Shown here: piece by piece, positions 43,787-52,526 of the stretch
How positions within the stretch are numbered: the stretch's first letter is position 1
Layout of the letters: each line of letters opens with the position of its first letter
Assembly: GCA_945898275.1 (NCBI GenBank)
Contig: CAMDHZ010000007.1
Location: 93,855 to 157,854 of the forward strand
Source of the DNA: Chitinophaga pinensis
GTDB lineage: Bacteria > Bacteroidota > Bacteroidia > UKL13-3
Reading direction: 5' to 3'
Length of the DNA stretch: 64,000 nucleotides
The notes under the pieces: generated by a model
Databases searched by the model: none
Seen by the model: only the letters and a program-made list of their open reading frames with translations
What the model was told of the DNA's origin: nothing
Made by a program: the position numbers and the translations under genes

Positions 43787-43841
43787 AAATTTGTCATTTA
43801 ATAGCAAATTCTTATTTTAGTAAAATAAGTTAGCACCTCCC

Positions 43842-44669
43842 ATGAAAAAACCTATATTATTAATTTTTACAGCTTTACTCGCAATTATAACGCTTGAGTC
43901 GTTTGAAGCTGGAAAGCGAAGAGATGGCACAGATCCTGGCCATACAGGCTCACCTGGCGATAGCTTAAAAACCTGTATTGTTTGTCATGGTGGAGTAAAT
44001 GAATTCCAAGCTGGATGGATAACTTCTAACATCCCTGAATCTGGATTTGAGCCAGGAAAAACATATACTATTACAGCTACCAACACCAATATTGGCTTCA
44101 ATATTTTTGGTTTTCAAGTATCGCCTCAAGCCAAGGATGGAAAATTGGTAGGTGAAATTATCGTAACCAATAAAACAGAAACCAAATTGGTAGGTGATAA
44201 TAAATACATCACTTATACAGTTTTTGGAGTGGATGGACAAGACAGCAAAAGTTGGAGCTTTGATTGGAAGGCGCCAGATGAAACTGTGAATGAGGTTACT
44301 TTTTATGGGGCCTTCAATTCCAATATGGATGGCCACAAGTTCTCAGATAAAACCACAACCACAAACCTGCGCGTTTTTAGAAAAGGATTTACTTCAGTAA
44401 AAGAAACACAAACAAATATTTCTAATTGGATTGCCTATAAGCCTTTTGGTTCAAACCAAATTAACTTAAATGGCCATTCAAATGATAATGGCTTAATGGA
44501 AGTTACCCTATATAATTTAAAAGGCCAAAAAACTTGGAGTAAATCTTTCTTGGTTCAAACCGGAAATAATAATATTAGCGAAGAAATTACAGAATTACCA
44601 GCTGGAATTTATGTGTTAAATTTCAACTTAAACGGTTCAAACCTAACTAAAAAGGTATATTTACCTTAG
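43842..44669 (+). CDS. Choice-of-anchor V protein with CxxCH and T9SS type A sorting domain
   Basis: 275 residues with a signal peptide (ILLIFTALLAIITLESFEAG). GHTGSPGDSLKTCIVCHGG matches the start of choice-of-anchor V proteins and contains CIVCH, a CxxCH site that could bind c-type haem. A beta-sandwich follows (FEPGKTYTITATNTN, FWK-like strands, TVNEVTFYGAFNSNMDGH). The last ~75 residues (VTLYNLKGQKTWSKSF ... LPAGIYVLNFNLNGSNLTKKV) are a T9SS type A C-terminal domain, so it is exported to the surface. Three copies of GGTTCAAACC lie in its last 230 bases. The function is unknown; a surface cytochrome-like role is speculative. Confidence 0.83.
   Translation: MKKPILLIFTALLAIITLESFEAGKRRDGTDPGHTGSPGDSLKTCIVCHGGVNEFQAGWITSNIPESGFEPGKTYTITATNTNIGFNIFGFQVSPQAKDGKLVGEIIVTNKTETKLVGDNKYITYTVFGVDGQDSKSWSFDWKAPDETVNEVTFYGAFNSNMDGHKFSDKTTTTNLRVFRKGFTSVKETQTNISNWIAYKPFGSNQINLNGHSNDNGLMEVTLYNLKGQKTWSKSFLVQTGNNNISEEITELPAGIYVLNFNLNGSNLTKKVYLP
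44448..44643 (+). repeat. Cluster of three GGTTCAAACC motif copies
   Basis: Exact copies at 44448-44457, 44552-44561 and 44634-44643, in two reading frames (GSN, VQT, GSN). This is the tightest cluster in the window. Confidence 0.7.
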
Positions 44670-44680
44670 TTCTGATAACA

Positions 44681-44734
44681 AAAAACAGTGCAAACAAGTT
44701 ATTTTCAAATGAAACTCTTAGTTGCACTGTTTTT
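44681..44734 (+). promoter_or_regulatory. Inverted repeat bracketing the start of the VWA-LRR gene (possible attenuator or terminator)
   Basis: Perfect 13-base arms AAAAACAGTGCAA (44681-44693) and TTGCACTGTTTTT (44722-44734). The right arm is the codons for VALFL of the next gene's signal peptide, and the loop holds its ATG (44709). It could end the upstream transcript or hide the start codon. Confidence 0.5.
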
Positions 44735-46850
44735 ATTATTCCCCATATTAAGTTTTGCTCAGCAAAAATTTGATATCGAGAAATTAAAATCTCCCAAAAA
44801 ACATGGGGTTGCAATTGCCAACCTCCTATCTGAAAAACGTGTCTATGAATACCGAGTAAGCAAAGGTAAACATGCTATTTTTTTGCCTAATGGTTTAAGG
44901 AGTTCTACCTTTCTTGACCCAAACGTTTACTTAAGAAAAAAGGATAGCATATTTCCATACAGAGTTGATGTGGTATACTCTAGGTACCCTGTAATTGATA
45001 GTGTTTACAAAGAATTTTATGGCTTGTTGTGCAACCGATTAATTCACCTATTTGAGTTAGACCCAGAATTAAATACAGAAGAAATTGCCTTTAATAAAGT
45101 ATTACAAACGCATTGCGAATCAGATGAACAAGTAAATACCCTATTCCATGGAATAGTAATTTGGTATCGCACTACTGCCGAAGAAATCTTATTCCAAAAA
45201 TCAAATGAAGATAGCTTAAACGTAACGGATGCAAAAACAGAAAAGAACTCTACTTCCCAGGGTTCATTTAAAGAATACGTAGCTGCCATTGAAACAGCTA
45301 AGGAATCTGTTCAATTGAATGACTCTTTAAGAAATGCTCTTACAGGCAAACCAATTGACATGCAGCAACAGATTATTAAAAATTATTTAGAGCATGAAGT
45401 AAACAAACAGAATTCAATTTCTCTACTGCAGCGTTCGCCCGCCGAGATTCAAATGTATAAAAGACAAATTAATGAATTTCTAAAATTCAATCCTTTTTCT
45501 GATTCAGTAGTTTGGAAAGTAATGAACCGCCACCCAAATTGGCAAAATGCAATTGTAATTAATGATTGGACAGGTTCTATGTACGGTTATGGCGCGCAGA
45601 TTGTACATTGGCATCTTAATAATTTTAGACAATCAGGGGTAAAAAGGATTACACTTTTTAATGATGGAGATAAGAAATCGCAATTTGAAAAAGTAATTGG
45701 AGAAACTGGTGGTATTTACAGTTCTGATGCTTCTGACCTTCCAAAAATAATGAGTCTTTTTAATTTGGTAAGGCTAAATGGTCATGGAGGAGATCGGCCA
45801 GAAAATGATGTCGAGGCTTTGGTTCAAGCCATAAAAGAATACCCAGAGGCCAACGATGTAATATTAATTGCAGATAATTATGCTTGCATAAGAGACATTG
45901 AATTGGTAGCAAAAATTGGCAAACCAGTAAAGATTTTAGTTTGCGGCTATATCAAAGAATTAGGTGTAAATCCACACTTGGTATATTTAGCCAAAGCAAC
46001 TGGTGGCAGTTTACATACCTTAGAAAACGACTTTGAAAACATCAAAACAGAAATTGATGAAAAAGGAGAAATAAAGGTTTTTAATGACAAAAGATTTCTG
46101 TTGAGCTTAATGGATTGTTCGCCATACCAGCCTAATGAAATTAAATTTGGCAAAGAAGCTTTCAAAACCTTCACCGATTTAGATAGCGCATTGCTTGAAC
46201 CAAAGGTAGTAAGAAAATTAGAACTCAAACAACAAAATTTAGAAAGCATACCAAAAGCAATTTTTAAACTAGAAAATGTATATGATTTGAACCTTTCTGG
46301 CAATGAAATACTGGTTATTCCTAATAAGATAAAACTACTCAAACATTTAAAGTCGATAGATTTCTCGAGCAATCATTTGACAACACTTCCAAAATCAATT
46401 TTGAGTATAAAAGGTTTGGAAGCCATTAACTTAAATGAAAATAAAATCAAAGATTTAAGTCAGTTTTTTCCTTCTATGTACTATGTTAAAACCCTATTTG
46501 TTTCAGGAAATCAGTTAGCAAATATTAATGGAATTAATCAGTTAAAGAATGCAAAAACACTTAACTTTTCAAATAATAAAATTAGTGAAATTCCGATTGA
46601 AATTAATCAACTAAAATCACTTCAAATTTTAGATTTATCAAACAATCAATTATTGGCGTTGCCTAAAAGCATCATTGGATTAAGCCGATTAGAAGAGTTA
46701 AATTTAGAAAATAACCAATTAGGTTCACTACCACCCTATTTGTATAGACTTAGGAAGCTTAAAGTATTAAAATTGTCTGGAAATCCTTTAACTGAAAGGG
46801 AAAAAGAAAGAATTAGAAAAGAGTTACCTTTTGTTATGGTTAGTTTTTAA
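44709..46850 (+). CDS. Secreted protein with VWA-like domain and leucine-rich repeats
   Basis: About 713 residues from the ATG at 44709 (MKLLVALFLLFPILSFAQ, a signal peptide); the ORF-track start at 44688 adds seven residues in front of it. Around residue 280, NAIVINDWTGSMYGYGAQIVHWH resembles a von Willebrand A MIDAS strand (D-x-T-G-S-M in place of DxSxS), and DVILIADNYACIRDIEL is a later strand of that fold. From about residue 500 there are some eight leucine-rich repeats (LDLSNNQLLALPKSIIGLSRLEELNLENNQLGSLP) to the C-terminus. It has no T9SS sorting domain. It ends by overlapping the convergent sensor-kinase gene by four bases. Probably a periplasmic or surface protein-binding factor. Confidence 0.82.
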   Translation: MKLLVALFLLFPILSFAQQKFDIEKLKSPKKHGVAIANLLSEKRVYEYRVSKGKHAIFLPNGLRSSTFLDPNVYLRKKDSIFPYRVDVVYSRYPVIDSVYKEFYGLLCNRLIHLFELDPELNTEEIAFNKVLQTHCESDEQVNTLFHGIVIWYRTTAEEILFQKSNEDSLNVTDAKTEKNSTSQGSFKEYVAAIETAKESVQLNDSLRNALTGKPIDMQQQIIKNYLEHEVNKQNSISLLQRSPAEIQMYKRQINEFLKFNPFSDSVVWKVMNRHPNWQNAIVINDWTGSMYGYGAQIVHWHLNNFRQSGVKRITLFNDGDKKSQFEKVIGETGGIYSSDASDLPKIMSLFNLVRLNGHGGDRPENDVEALVQAIKEYPEANDVILIADNYACIRDIELVAKIGKPVKILVCGYIKELGVNPHLVYLAKATGGSLHTLENDFENIKTEIDEKGEIKVFNDKRFLLSLMDCSPYQPNEIKFGKEAFKTFTDLDSALLEPKVVRKLELKQQNLESIPKAIFKLENVYDLNLSGNEILVIPNKIKLLKHLKSIDFSSNHLTTLPKSILSIKGLEAINLNENKIKDLSQFFPSMYYVKTLFVSGNQLANINGINQLKNAKTLNFSNNKISEIPIEINQLKSLQILDLSNNQLLALPKSIIGLSRLEELNLENNQLGSLPPYLYRLRKLKVLKLSGNPLTEREKERIRKELPFVMVSF

Positions 46851-49738
46851 TTGTCAAATGGTATTCTAATTCTAACCCTAGTTCCAATTGCCATTCCAGT
46901 TTCATCAATTTTATCTACGAACTCTATTCCAATTAGGTTTTCTCTGTGGGTATTTAAAATTTGCAAACGCTTTTCATTTGCAGAAGTAGAGAAAGAATTC
47001 CATTTCTCTGCCTTATAACTATTTATTCTAGAAGACTCCCTTCTACCCACACCATTATCATCCACAATTACAAACATGGCCTCATCGGTTCTATTAAAAT
47101 TAATCATTACTTTTTTGGGACCAATTTTATGTAAGAGACCGTGTTTAATAGCATTCTCCACATAAGGTTGAATCATCATGGATGGAATCTGAATGAGTTC
47201 AATTTCAAGTTGTTCGTCAACTATAAACTCGTATTCAAAATCACCCGTTTGAAAACGAGCTTTTTCTAATTCAAGGTAAAAGCGTAAGGCTTTTATTTCA
47301 TCATCTAAGCTAACAAATTCCTTACCCGACATGTCGAGAATCATTCTGGTTAATCGAGAAAATTTATTCAAATAAGCAGAAGCTAATTGCTTGTCATTTG
47401 TGAGTATATAAGATTGAATGGTATTAAGTGCATTGTAAAAGAAGTGAGGATTCATCTGAGATTTTATGGCAGTTAACATAGATTGACCTAAACTTTTTTC
47501 TAATTCTACCTTTTCCATTTGCAACCTATTACTTTCACTAATTTGGTTAATTCTTAATTGATAAAAGGCAATAAATACCAGTATAATTAAAAAAATGATG
47601 AGTAACAAAAACCAAAACTGCTTGTAAAATGGCGCATTAATGGTAAATTTTAATTTTTGTTCTTCAGGCTCAAAATCACCTTGTTTAAATTGAATTTCGT
47701 ATGAACCTGGCGACAAAGATGGCAACTCTAATTTTCTATTACTAGAAGAAGTTAATACCCATTCGCCTTCATTTATTTTATAATACAAATCAATGTCATT
47801 CGCTGTATTATAATTCAACAAAGCATAATTTACGAGTACTTTATTATCTTTAGGTAAAACGCTTTCAATATTTTGAAGCGAGCGCTCCACTCCACCTAAC
47901 TGCCAACTTGTAATATAAAAAGGTGCTCGCTTTTTCAGGTGTAAATTTGATTTAAGCTTAGCAATAATTAAACCATTATTAACAGCAATTAATAGTTCAC
48001 TTTTATTGTATAAAATATCATTTATTTCTTGTCCTTTAGAAAGATATGCTAATTGAAATGGTTTAGACTTTTGTTGACCCAAAGGCAATGAATACAAATA
48101 ATTTTCACCTATCAAAAAAAGCACATCATAGTTTATCTTTATGTCTTTAAGGTTAAAGGGCAATGGCATTTTTGAAAACTGCTTTTCACTGTTCATTACA
48201 AACAACTGTCCATTACCATTCAAACAATACAAATTGTCTTTGTATCCAATAATTTTGCTTGCAAAAAAATCTTCCCCATTTATTTTGATTTCATTTAATC
48301 CATAGGGAGATAATTCAAACAAGCCCAAATTAGTTGCAAAAAATACTTTGGAATGATTAGGCAAAGCGGCAACAGACTTTCCTCTTACGGCATATGACAA
48401 TAAATTTGCTTCATTTTTGATTTCCTTATCCTGAAAAGCAGAAAAAATAGAATCCCAAACAGAGTACCCAACATTTTTATTTACAAGCACCAAACAAATA
48501 TTACCAGAGGAAGCATATGCATAATATTTATGGTCTAATCGAACAGTTTCCTTAACAGAAGTTATTCGCTTGTGGTAAGTCGTATAATCATTTTTAGCTA
48601 TAATAAATTCAAAATCAGTATAAAAAAGGTATTTCAAAACAGAATCATACTTTAGATTTAGAATCTCATGATCACGTCCTTTAATAATCTTTTTAGGCAA
48701 TGCCCGATTGTCAAAATGATATATACTTCCCTTCCGAGTTCCCACAAAAAATCCACTTTTCCCCTCTTCAAGTTTTATCGGTTTTTCCGATGGCATTTCG
48801 TGGTAACTTGTTTTCAAATCTGTAACTAGCAAAAGCCCATCTGATAACGTTGTGAACCATAAATTTCCTTCCCTGTCCTCAAAAACACTTGAAATATTAT
48901 AACTTCCAAATAGCGGTTTGCCATAATTACTTAAAATTTTTTCATTTTCTGAAATTCCAAAAACGCCAGTTGGTGTGCAGGCCCAATAATGATTTCCTGC
49001 ATAAGTATAATTTTGAAAGAAGTACTTTTGAGGAAATCTTTTTATACTAAATCTTCCATCAGGTTGCCAATCATAAAACAAACCTTCGCTATTTGCCCTA
49101 TCGCCAAACAAGATACCATTTTTAGTAATGGACATTGGAACATAGGCTTGTTTGGTGCTTTTACTTTTTATCAATTCATGCACAGCAACCAAATTTAATC
49201 CCTCAATTACATACAACTTTTTAGTCTGTAAATAGAATTTGTTATCTTTACTTATACATGCACTGTAATATTTCGATTCAATTTTTAAAGTTTTCACTTT
49301 TCTCAAATCCTTCAAGGTGTAAATATCTATACCATTCTTAAGCACCACATACAAATATTCTTCTGTTATGCCATAACGCGTATATCCAAAAGGTTCTTCC
49401 ATTTTAAGTGGCCATAAACTATCATTCTCAACATAAAAAATATACCCATCAAAATTACTGTACCAAATTCTTCCATATTTATCTTCATTGATATAACTTC
49501 CTGCTTTAGAAGATTGCCGCACCGAATAGTAGGTTTTAAAATTAACACCATCAAACCTACTGATGCCTTCATTATGCGAAACCCAAATAAATCCCTTTTT
49601 ATCTTGTGTAATGCAATAAACAGAATTTGAAGGTAATCCTTTGCTTTTGTCAATCACCGTAAAATAGGGCTCTTGGGCAAATACAACAAAAGAAATTAAG
49701 GTTTGAACCAAAAATATAAACAGCCTATTTATTTTCAT
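46847..49738 (-). CDS. LytS-type sensor histidine kinase with two-component propeller and Y_Y_Y domain
   Basis: 963 residues. The signal peptide is FIFLVQTLISFVVFAQ. A long periplasmic sensor (about 20-700) contains propeller repeats (GLPSNSVYCITQDKKGFIWVSHNEGISRFDG, FEDREGNLWFTTLSDGLLLV) and a Y_Y_Y-like unit (YALLNYNTANDIDLYYKINEGEW). After one membrane segment (FWFLLLIIFLIILVFIAFY) and a coiled coil comes the His_kinase/LytS domain: QMNPHFFYNALNTIQSYIL with the phosphoacceptor His, and VIVDDNGVGRRES of the ATPase. The usual LytTR response regulator is not adjacent, so the partner is encoded elsewhere. It ends against the VWA-LRR gene with a 4-base overlap. Confidence 0.92.
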   Translation of the reverse strand: MKINRLFIFLVQTLISFVVFAQEPYFTVIDKSKGLPSNSVYCITQDKKGFIWVSHNEGISRFDGVNFKTYYSVRQSSKAGSYINEDKYGRIWYSNFDGYIFYVENDSLWPLKMEEPFGYTRYGITEEYLYVVLKNGIDIYTLKDLRKVKTLKIESKYYSACISKDNKFYLQTKKLYVIEGLNLVAVHELIKSKSTKQAYVPMSITKNGILFGDRANSEGLFYDWQPDGRFSIKRFPQKYFFQNYTYAGNHYWACTPTGVFGISENEKILSNYGKPLFGSYNISSVFEDREGNLWFTTLSDGLLLVTDLKTSYHEMPSEKPIKLEEGKSGFFVGTRKGSIYHFDNRALPKKIIKGRDHEILNLKYDSVLKYLFYTDFEFIIAKNDYTTYHKRITSVKETVRLDHKYYAYASSGNICLVLVNKNVGYSVWDSIFSAFQDKEIKNEANLLSYAVRGKSVAALPNHSKVFFATNLGLFELSPYGLNEIKINGEDFFASKIIGYKDNLYCLNGNGQLFVMNSEKQFSKMPLPFNLKDIKINYDVLFLIGENYLYSLPLGQQKSKPFQLAYLSKGQEINDILYNKSELLIAVNNGLIIAKLKSNLHLKKRAPFYITSWQLGGVERSLQNIESVLPKDNKVLVNYALLNYNTANDIDLYYKINEGEWVLTSSSNRKLELPSLSPGSYEIQFKQGDFEPEEQKLKFTINAPFYKQFWFLLLIIFLIILVFIAFYQLRINQISESNRLQMEKVELEKSLGQSMLTAIKSQMNPHFFYNALNTIQSYILTNDKQLASAYLNKFSRLTRMILDMSGKEFVSLDDEIKALRFYLELEKARFQTGDFEYEFIVDEQLEIELIQIPSMMIQPYVENAIKHGLLHKIGPKKVMINFNRTDEAMFVIVDDNGVGRRESSRINSYKAEKWNSFSTSANEKRLQILNTHRENLIGIEFVDKIDETGMAIGTRVRIRIPFDN

Positions 49739-49746
49739 TAATTTCT

Positions 49747-50706
49747 TTAATTGGACTGATTTCTCTTGAAAGCAATAATAGGTTCAAACGGACCAAACTT
49801 ATGCTGGAACAAAGAAAAGGTATCAGCAAATGGACCAATACCATAATCAAATGGCTTAGTTTTAATATTTGGGTAATCCACCTTTATAGGAACAGTTCGT
49901 GGATGCAAGGAATCATTATTTATAAAAGCAGCTATATCTAAAGCTTCCTTATCAGTCAAAACAGGTTGATTGTACTTAGCAATCAAATGTGGCATATTTG
50001 CCTTTAACCATGAAGCCATTATTGTTATCCTATGCATGCTAGAACCTGCTTGATAGGCATTTTTACCCCACAAGGGTGGATATACATAAAAGCGATTACT
50101 TTCATGCATAACACCTTCCCCATTTTCACCATGGCAACTGCTGCACTTATTTAAATAAAGCTGTGCGCCAATCCTTGAATCTGCCGGTATTTTGGGGAAT
50201 TCGAGTTTTAAATTTTTCTCTCCAGGAAAGGAATCTAATTTTTGAACAAAAGAATTTATCCATTTGAAATAAGATAAAAATGCGATCATTTCCTTGCTAT
50301 CATAAGGAAGTGGCTTTCCTAAATGGGGTCTTTCAATACAATTGTTAATTCTATCAGCTAAGCTCAAAACCTTGTTTTCTCTTGGTCTGTATTGTGGATA
50401 CCGCTGATGTGCGCGCATTAAATTGAAAGCAAACGGCTTGGTGCCGGCCTCTTGATGGCAATTGCTACAATTCATTTTATTCCCTAGGTATTTACCCATA
50501 TTCCCCTCAGGGCCTATTAATTCTGAAGTATGAAGCATTAATGCTCTACCTAGCTTTACACTTTCCCCAAATTCGTCATTTGTAATCAATGTGCTATCAA
50601 CAAAAACAAAATTAGCGTTTTCTGAATTGGTTTTTCCGTCTTGATTTTCAATTGAACAACCAAAATAAAAAATCATGAGTAAACTCGCTACAATCAAATA
50701 TTTCAT
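49747..50706 (-). CDS. Dihaem c-type cytochrome, TsdA-like (thiosulfate dehydrogenase family) lipoprotein
   Basis: About 319 residues from the ATG at 50706 (MKYLIVASLLMIFYFGCS, a lipoprotein signal). Two haem sites are visible, NKMNCSNCHQEAGTKP and NKCSSCHGENGEG. The segment GKYLGNKMNCSNCHQEAGTKPF, then RAHQRYPQYRPRENKVLSLADRINNCIERPHLGKPLP, follows the N-terminal TsdA pattern, including a Cys (INNCIERP) in the position of the unusual Cys ligand. TsdA enzymes oxidise thiosulfate to tetrathionate or act in reverse. It starts back-to-back with an arylsulfotransferase-family gene. The exact substrate is inference. Confidence 0.82.
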   Translation of the reverse strand: MKYLIVASLLMIFYFGCSIENQDGKTNSENANFVFVDSTLITNDEFGESVKLGRALMLHTSELIGPEGNMGKYLGNKMNCSNCHQEAGTKPFAFNLMRAHQRYPQYRPRENKVLSLADRINNCIERPHLGKPLPYDSKEMIAFLSYFKWINSFVQKLDSFPGEKNLKLEFPKIPADSRIGAQLYLNKCSSCHGENGEGVMHESNRFYVYPPLWGKNAYQAGSSMHRITIMASWLKANMPHLIAKYNQPVLTDKEALDIAAFINNDSLHPRTVPIKVDYPNIKTKPFDYGIGPFADTFSLFQHKFGPFEPIIAFKRNQSN

Positions 50707-50712
50707 GCAAAT

Positions 50713-50742
50713 CAAAAATAGGAAACTTCCAATGCCTAATCA
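50713..50742 (-). promoter_or_regulatory. Candidate promoter of the TsdA-like gene (TTG - 20 bp - TATTTTTG)
   Basis: On the minus strand TTG is followed after about 20 bases by TATTTTTG, matching the Bacteroidota -33/-7 pattern. It lies only 7 bases before the ATG at 50706, so the transcript would be nearly leaderless. Confidence 0.4.
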
Positions 50743-50787
50743 AAGTTTAATTTTTTTTAGTTAATTTGATTACTTTAATAAGAATAT

Positions 50788-52455
50788 ATGTTGGTAAGAA
50801 AAATACATTCCATCTTAATAATTTTTTGTTTCGGTTTGAACCAAACCCTTAATGCTCAAGATGTTTTTCCGATGGATGGGGCAACTTTAAATTATACTCA
50901 AATTATGTTTGAAATGCCTTTTAATAACCAAGCAGATAAGTACCAAATTAGCATAAGTGAATTTGATTTAAGAGGAGAGAAATGCAAAGAAATTATTGAA
51001 ACTACTAATAAATCGCATGCAATTATGATAAGAGCGGGAATAGAATTTGGGAAAACATATAAATGGAATTACGCTGCATTTAAGGATAAAAAAAGATTAA
51101 CCCTTTCTAAAGATTTTACTTTCTATGTTGGTTCAAACCAACTCTTAGATACTAATTTACAAAAACTCACATACACTCAAATAAACAAATCAAAAAAAGA
51201 AGGCATTCTAATCATAGATGGTTTAAAATTAATAACCGATTTAAAAGGAAAACCAATTTTGTTCCTAAATTATAAAAGTGACCATTCTGTGAGAGACATA
51301 AATTTAACGCCACAAGGAACCTTAACCTTGGTTGATAATAGATTTGGGGAAATAAAAGAGTTGCAATTAAATGGTGAAATGGTATGGATTGGCGCTGGGA
51401 AATATGAAAACACAGAAGGTAGGGATGACAAGTATCACCATGAATTTGAAAAGGTAAATCAAAACTTTTATTTGGCGGCAGGTAAAAAGAAAGTAGGTAG
51501 TTTTGAGGAAACCTATGGCTTAGAGGAAGTGCCTAGCGAAACACTTTGTGAAACTATTATTGGATTTGACAAAGAGGGAACAGAAGTTTGGCGGTTTAAC
51601 TTATTACCAGAATTAAAAAGACAATACGACATAGCTCCCGATGTGAACATGTTTAATCCTACTCGTCTAGGACATCTTAATGGCATGGTTGTAGATACAA
51701 CTAACAAGATGGTTTATGCCAGCTTCAAGACCTTTAACACTGTAATGAAAATTGATATGGCTTCCAATCGAATTTTATATCAGTATGGATTAAAGAAAAT
51801 TAATTTTAAAGATTCTTTAGAAGAGGGATTGCTTTTTGAGCAACAACATGCCCCAACATTTAATAAAAACGGGAATTTGTTAATTTTCAACAATGGCAAC
51901 GAAAAAACAGGATCAGGAATTACAGAATTAAGAGTAGGAGAAAACTTAGATAGCGCTAATGAAGTGGTAAAAAACATTTACTTTAAAGATTACCTTTCAA
52001 AAGATTACTATGCGGTTCAAATGGGTTCGGTTCAGGAAACAGGGAAAAATAAGTATTTAGTATGTATGGGAAGTTCACCGCATTTCTTTGAAATTGACAC
52101 TAAAAAGAAAAAGTTACTTTGGCAAGCCTATACTTTTCAAAATTACAGGTATCATGAAAATGGAAAAATTTGGAGGCCTGTATTTTCTTATAGAATAAAA
52201 CAATATTCCTCTTTATATCAATTTCATTTTACGATTGATAGAAAAGTTACAAATGGAAAGGAGTTTTTGCTGATAAGTAACAATGGAACCGAAAGTGATT
52301 CCTACCAAATTTTTTTCGAAGGAGAAAATTCAAATCTAAATTTTTACTTAAAAGATATTAAACCAGGAAAAATTAAAATGATTAAAATCCCAAGGCAAGC
52401 CCAATTAACGGTGAGGTCAATAAAAAGTGAAACCGATAAAATCTTGCAACCTTGA
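50788..52455 (+). CDS. Arylsulfotransferase (ASST)-family secreted protein
   Basis: 555 residues with a signal peptide (ILIIFCFGLNQTLNAQ). An N-terminal beta-sandwich (about 25-120) is followed by a beta-propeller (LKLITDLKGKPILF, TPQGTLTLVDN, YHHEFEKVNQNFYLAAGKK, GHLNGMVVDTTNKMVYASFKTFNTVMKID, QHAPTFNKNGNLLIFNNGN). The HHEF, H-x-N and QHAPTF...GNLLIFxNG motifs match the PAPS-independent ASST fold, in which active-site His residues shuttle the sulfuryl group between phenolic compounds. It is exported to the periplasm. It is divergent from a TsdA-like cytochrome gene, and this is a second sulfuryl-transfer candidate besides the PAPS operon. Confidence 0.75.
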   Translation: MLVRKIHSILIIFCFGLNQTLNAQDVFPMDGATLNYTQIMFEMPFNNQADKYQISISEFDLRGEKCKEIIETTNKSHAIMIRAGIEFGKTYKWNYAAFKDKKRLTLSKDFTFYVGSNQLLDTNLQKLTYTQINKSKKEGILIIDGLKLITDLKGKPILFLNYKSDHSVRDINLTPQGTLTLVDNRFGEIKELQLNGEMVWIGAGKYENTEGRDDKYHHEFEKVNQNFYLAAGKKKVGSFEETYGLEEVPSETLCETIIGFDKEGTEVWRFNLLPELKRQYDIAPDVNMFNPTRLGHLNGMVVDTTNKMVYASFKTFNTVMKIDMASNRILYQYGLKKINFKDSLEEGLLFEQQHAPTFNKNGNLLIFNNGNEKTGSGITELRVGENLDSANEVVKNIYFKDYLSKDYYAVQMGSVQETGKNKYLVCMGSSPHFFEIDTKKKKLLWQAYTFQNYRYHENGKIWRPVFSYRIKQYSSLYQFHFTIDRKVTNGKEFLLISNNGTESDSYQIFFEGENSNLNFYLKDIKPGKIKMIKIPRQAQLTVRSIKSETDKILQP

Positions 52456-52526
52456 TTTTTTATTTTTACATAATATTAATATTAATAAAAAAACATACAT
52501 TAGTAAATCAATTATATTAAAACAAC

